Shown here: piece by piece, positions 13,789 to 13,964 of the stretch
How the letters are laid out: every line of letters begins with the position of its first letter
Position numbering within the stretch: the first letter of the stretch is position 1
Assembly: GCA_945873675.1 (NCBI GenBank)
Contig: CAMCEP010000046.1
Coordinates: 1 to 13,964, forward strand
DNA length: 13,964 bases
Origin: Asaia bogorensis
Lineage (GTDB): Bacteria; Pseudomonadota; Alphaproteobacteria; Acetobacterales; Acetobacteraceae
Direction of reading: 5' to 3'
The notes under the pieces: model-generated
Database searches by the model: none
The model's input: only the letters and a program-made list of their open reading frames with translations
Told to the model about the DNA's origin: nothing
Program-made: the position numbers and the translations under genes

Positions 13789-13964
13789 GGCGGGTCCATG
13801 AAGGCTGAGGACATGGAAGCGCGCGCAATCAGCGACCGCATGGAGGGGTTTTCGTGACCCTCATGCGCGGTTAGCGCCTCCATCGGGCAGAAATACTCAT
13901 GCGGCTGCGGCACCTGGTTGCGCGCAAAGCCGGTGTAGTGTTCCCGCTGCAAGCCATAAAGCAC
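13785..13964 (-). CDS. C-terminal 59 residues of an unidentified protein (continues past the right edge)
   Basis: A minus-strand frame is open from the right edge to a TAG at 13785-13787. The visible residues begin LYGLQREHYTGFARNQ, then PHEYFCPMEALTAHEG and end SLIARASMSSAFMDPP. Composition is balanced, with aromatic and charged residues, and it exactly abuts the gluconokinase end (4-bp convergent overlap), both of which favour a real gene. I do not recognise the family from this fragment and assign no function. Confidence 0.6.
   Translation of the reverse strand: MLYGLQREHYTGFARNQVPQPHEYFCPMEALTAHEGHENPSMRSLIARASMSSAFMDPP

Overview
The window is high-GC chromosomal DNA from an alphaproteobacterium, most likely Rhodospirillales (Acetobacteraceae / Roseomonas-like). 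The evidence is mixed. The codon use is typical. The order erpA <-> dgt-argS-(SPOR-type protein) is familiar from many alphaproteobacteria. There is an alphaproteobacterial-type LexA box (GTTC-N7-GTTC), and a small RNA carries the hallmark of the alphaproteobacterial alpha-r8/MmgR (suhB) family. I see no phage, IS, CRISPR, tRNA or rRNA. Apart from two interesting intergenic regions the window is densely coding.

Left part (1-4877): on the minus strand dgt, argS and a membrane-anchored Pro/Ala-rich protein that runs off the left edge form one operon. Divergent from it are erpA (A-type Fe-S carrier) and, directly abutting it, an exonuclease III gene (xthA) with no ATG/GTG/TTG start ahead of its conserved N-terminus.

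Middle (4874-8890): a secreted lytic transglycosylase (minus) overlaps the end of xthA by 4 bp. Then comes a 231-bp non-coding gap that holds a complete small-RNA transcription unit on the plus strand: promoter, 5' hairpin, exposed UUUCCUCCCU core and intrinsic terminator. The sRNA converges on an N-formylglutamate amidohydrolase gene (minus). Divergent from that gene is a motB-motA pair encoding the flagellar stator, with an ATGA overlap.

Right part (8906-13964): a secreted low-complexity protein with five DADPGD-PGxGRG repeats (minus), a Pat/Bar-like GNAT acetyltransferase (plus), and a 59-aa single-span membrane protein gene with a perfect LexA box in its promoter (plus). These are followed by a cytoplasmic FrnE-like DsbA-family oxidoreductase (minus), a class-C beta-lactamase-fold serine hydrolase, a short-type 6-phosphogluconate dehydrogenase and gluconokinase (plus; the last two a tight gluconate/6-phosphogluconate pair), and finally the C-terminus of an unidentified minus-strand gene.

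The two observations most worth following are the LexA-controlled small membrane protein at 10183-10362, a candidate SOS checkpoint or toxin-like peptide, and the MmgR/alpha-r8-type sRNA at about 5887-5964.
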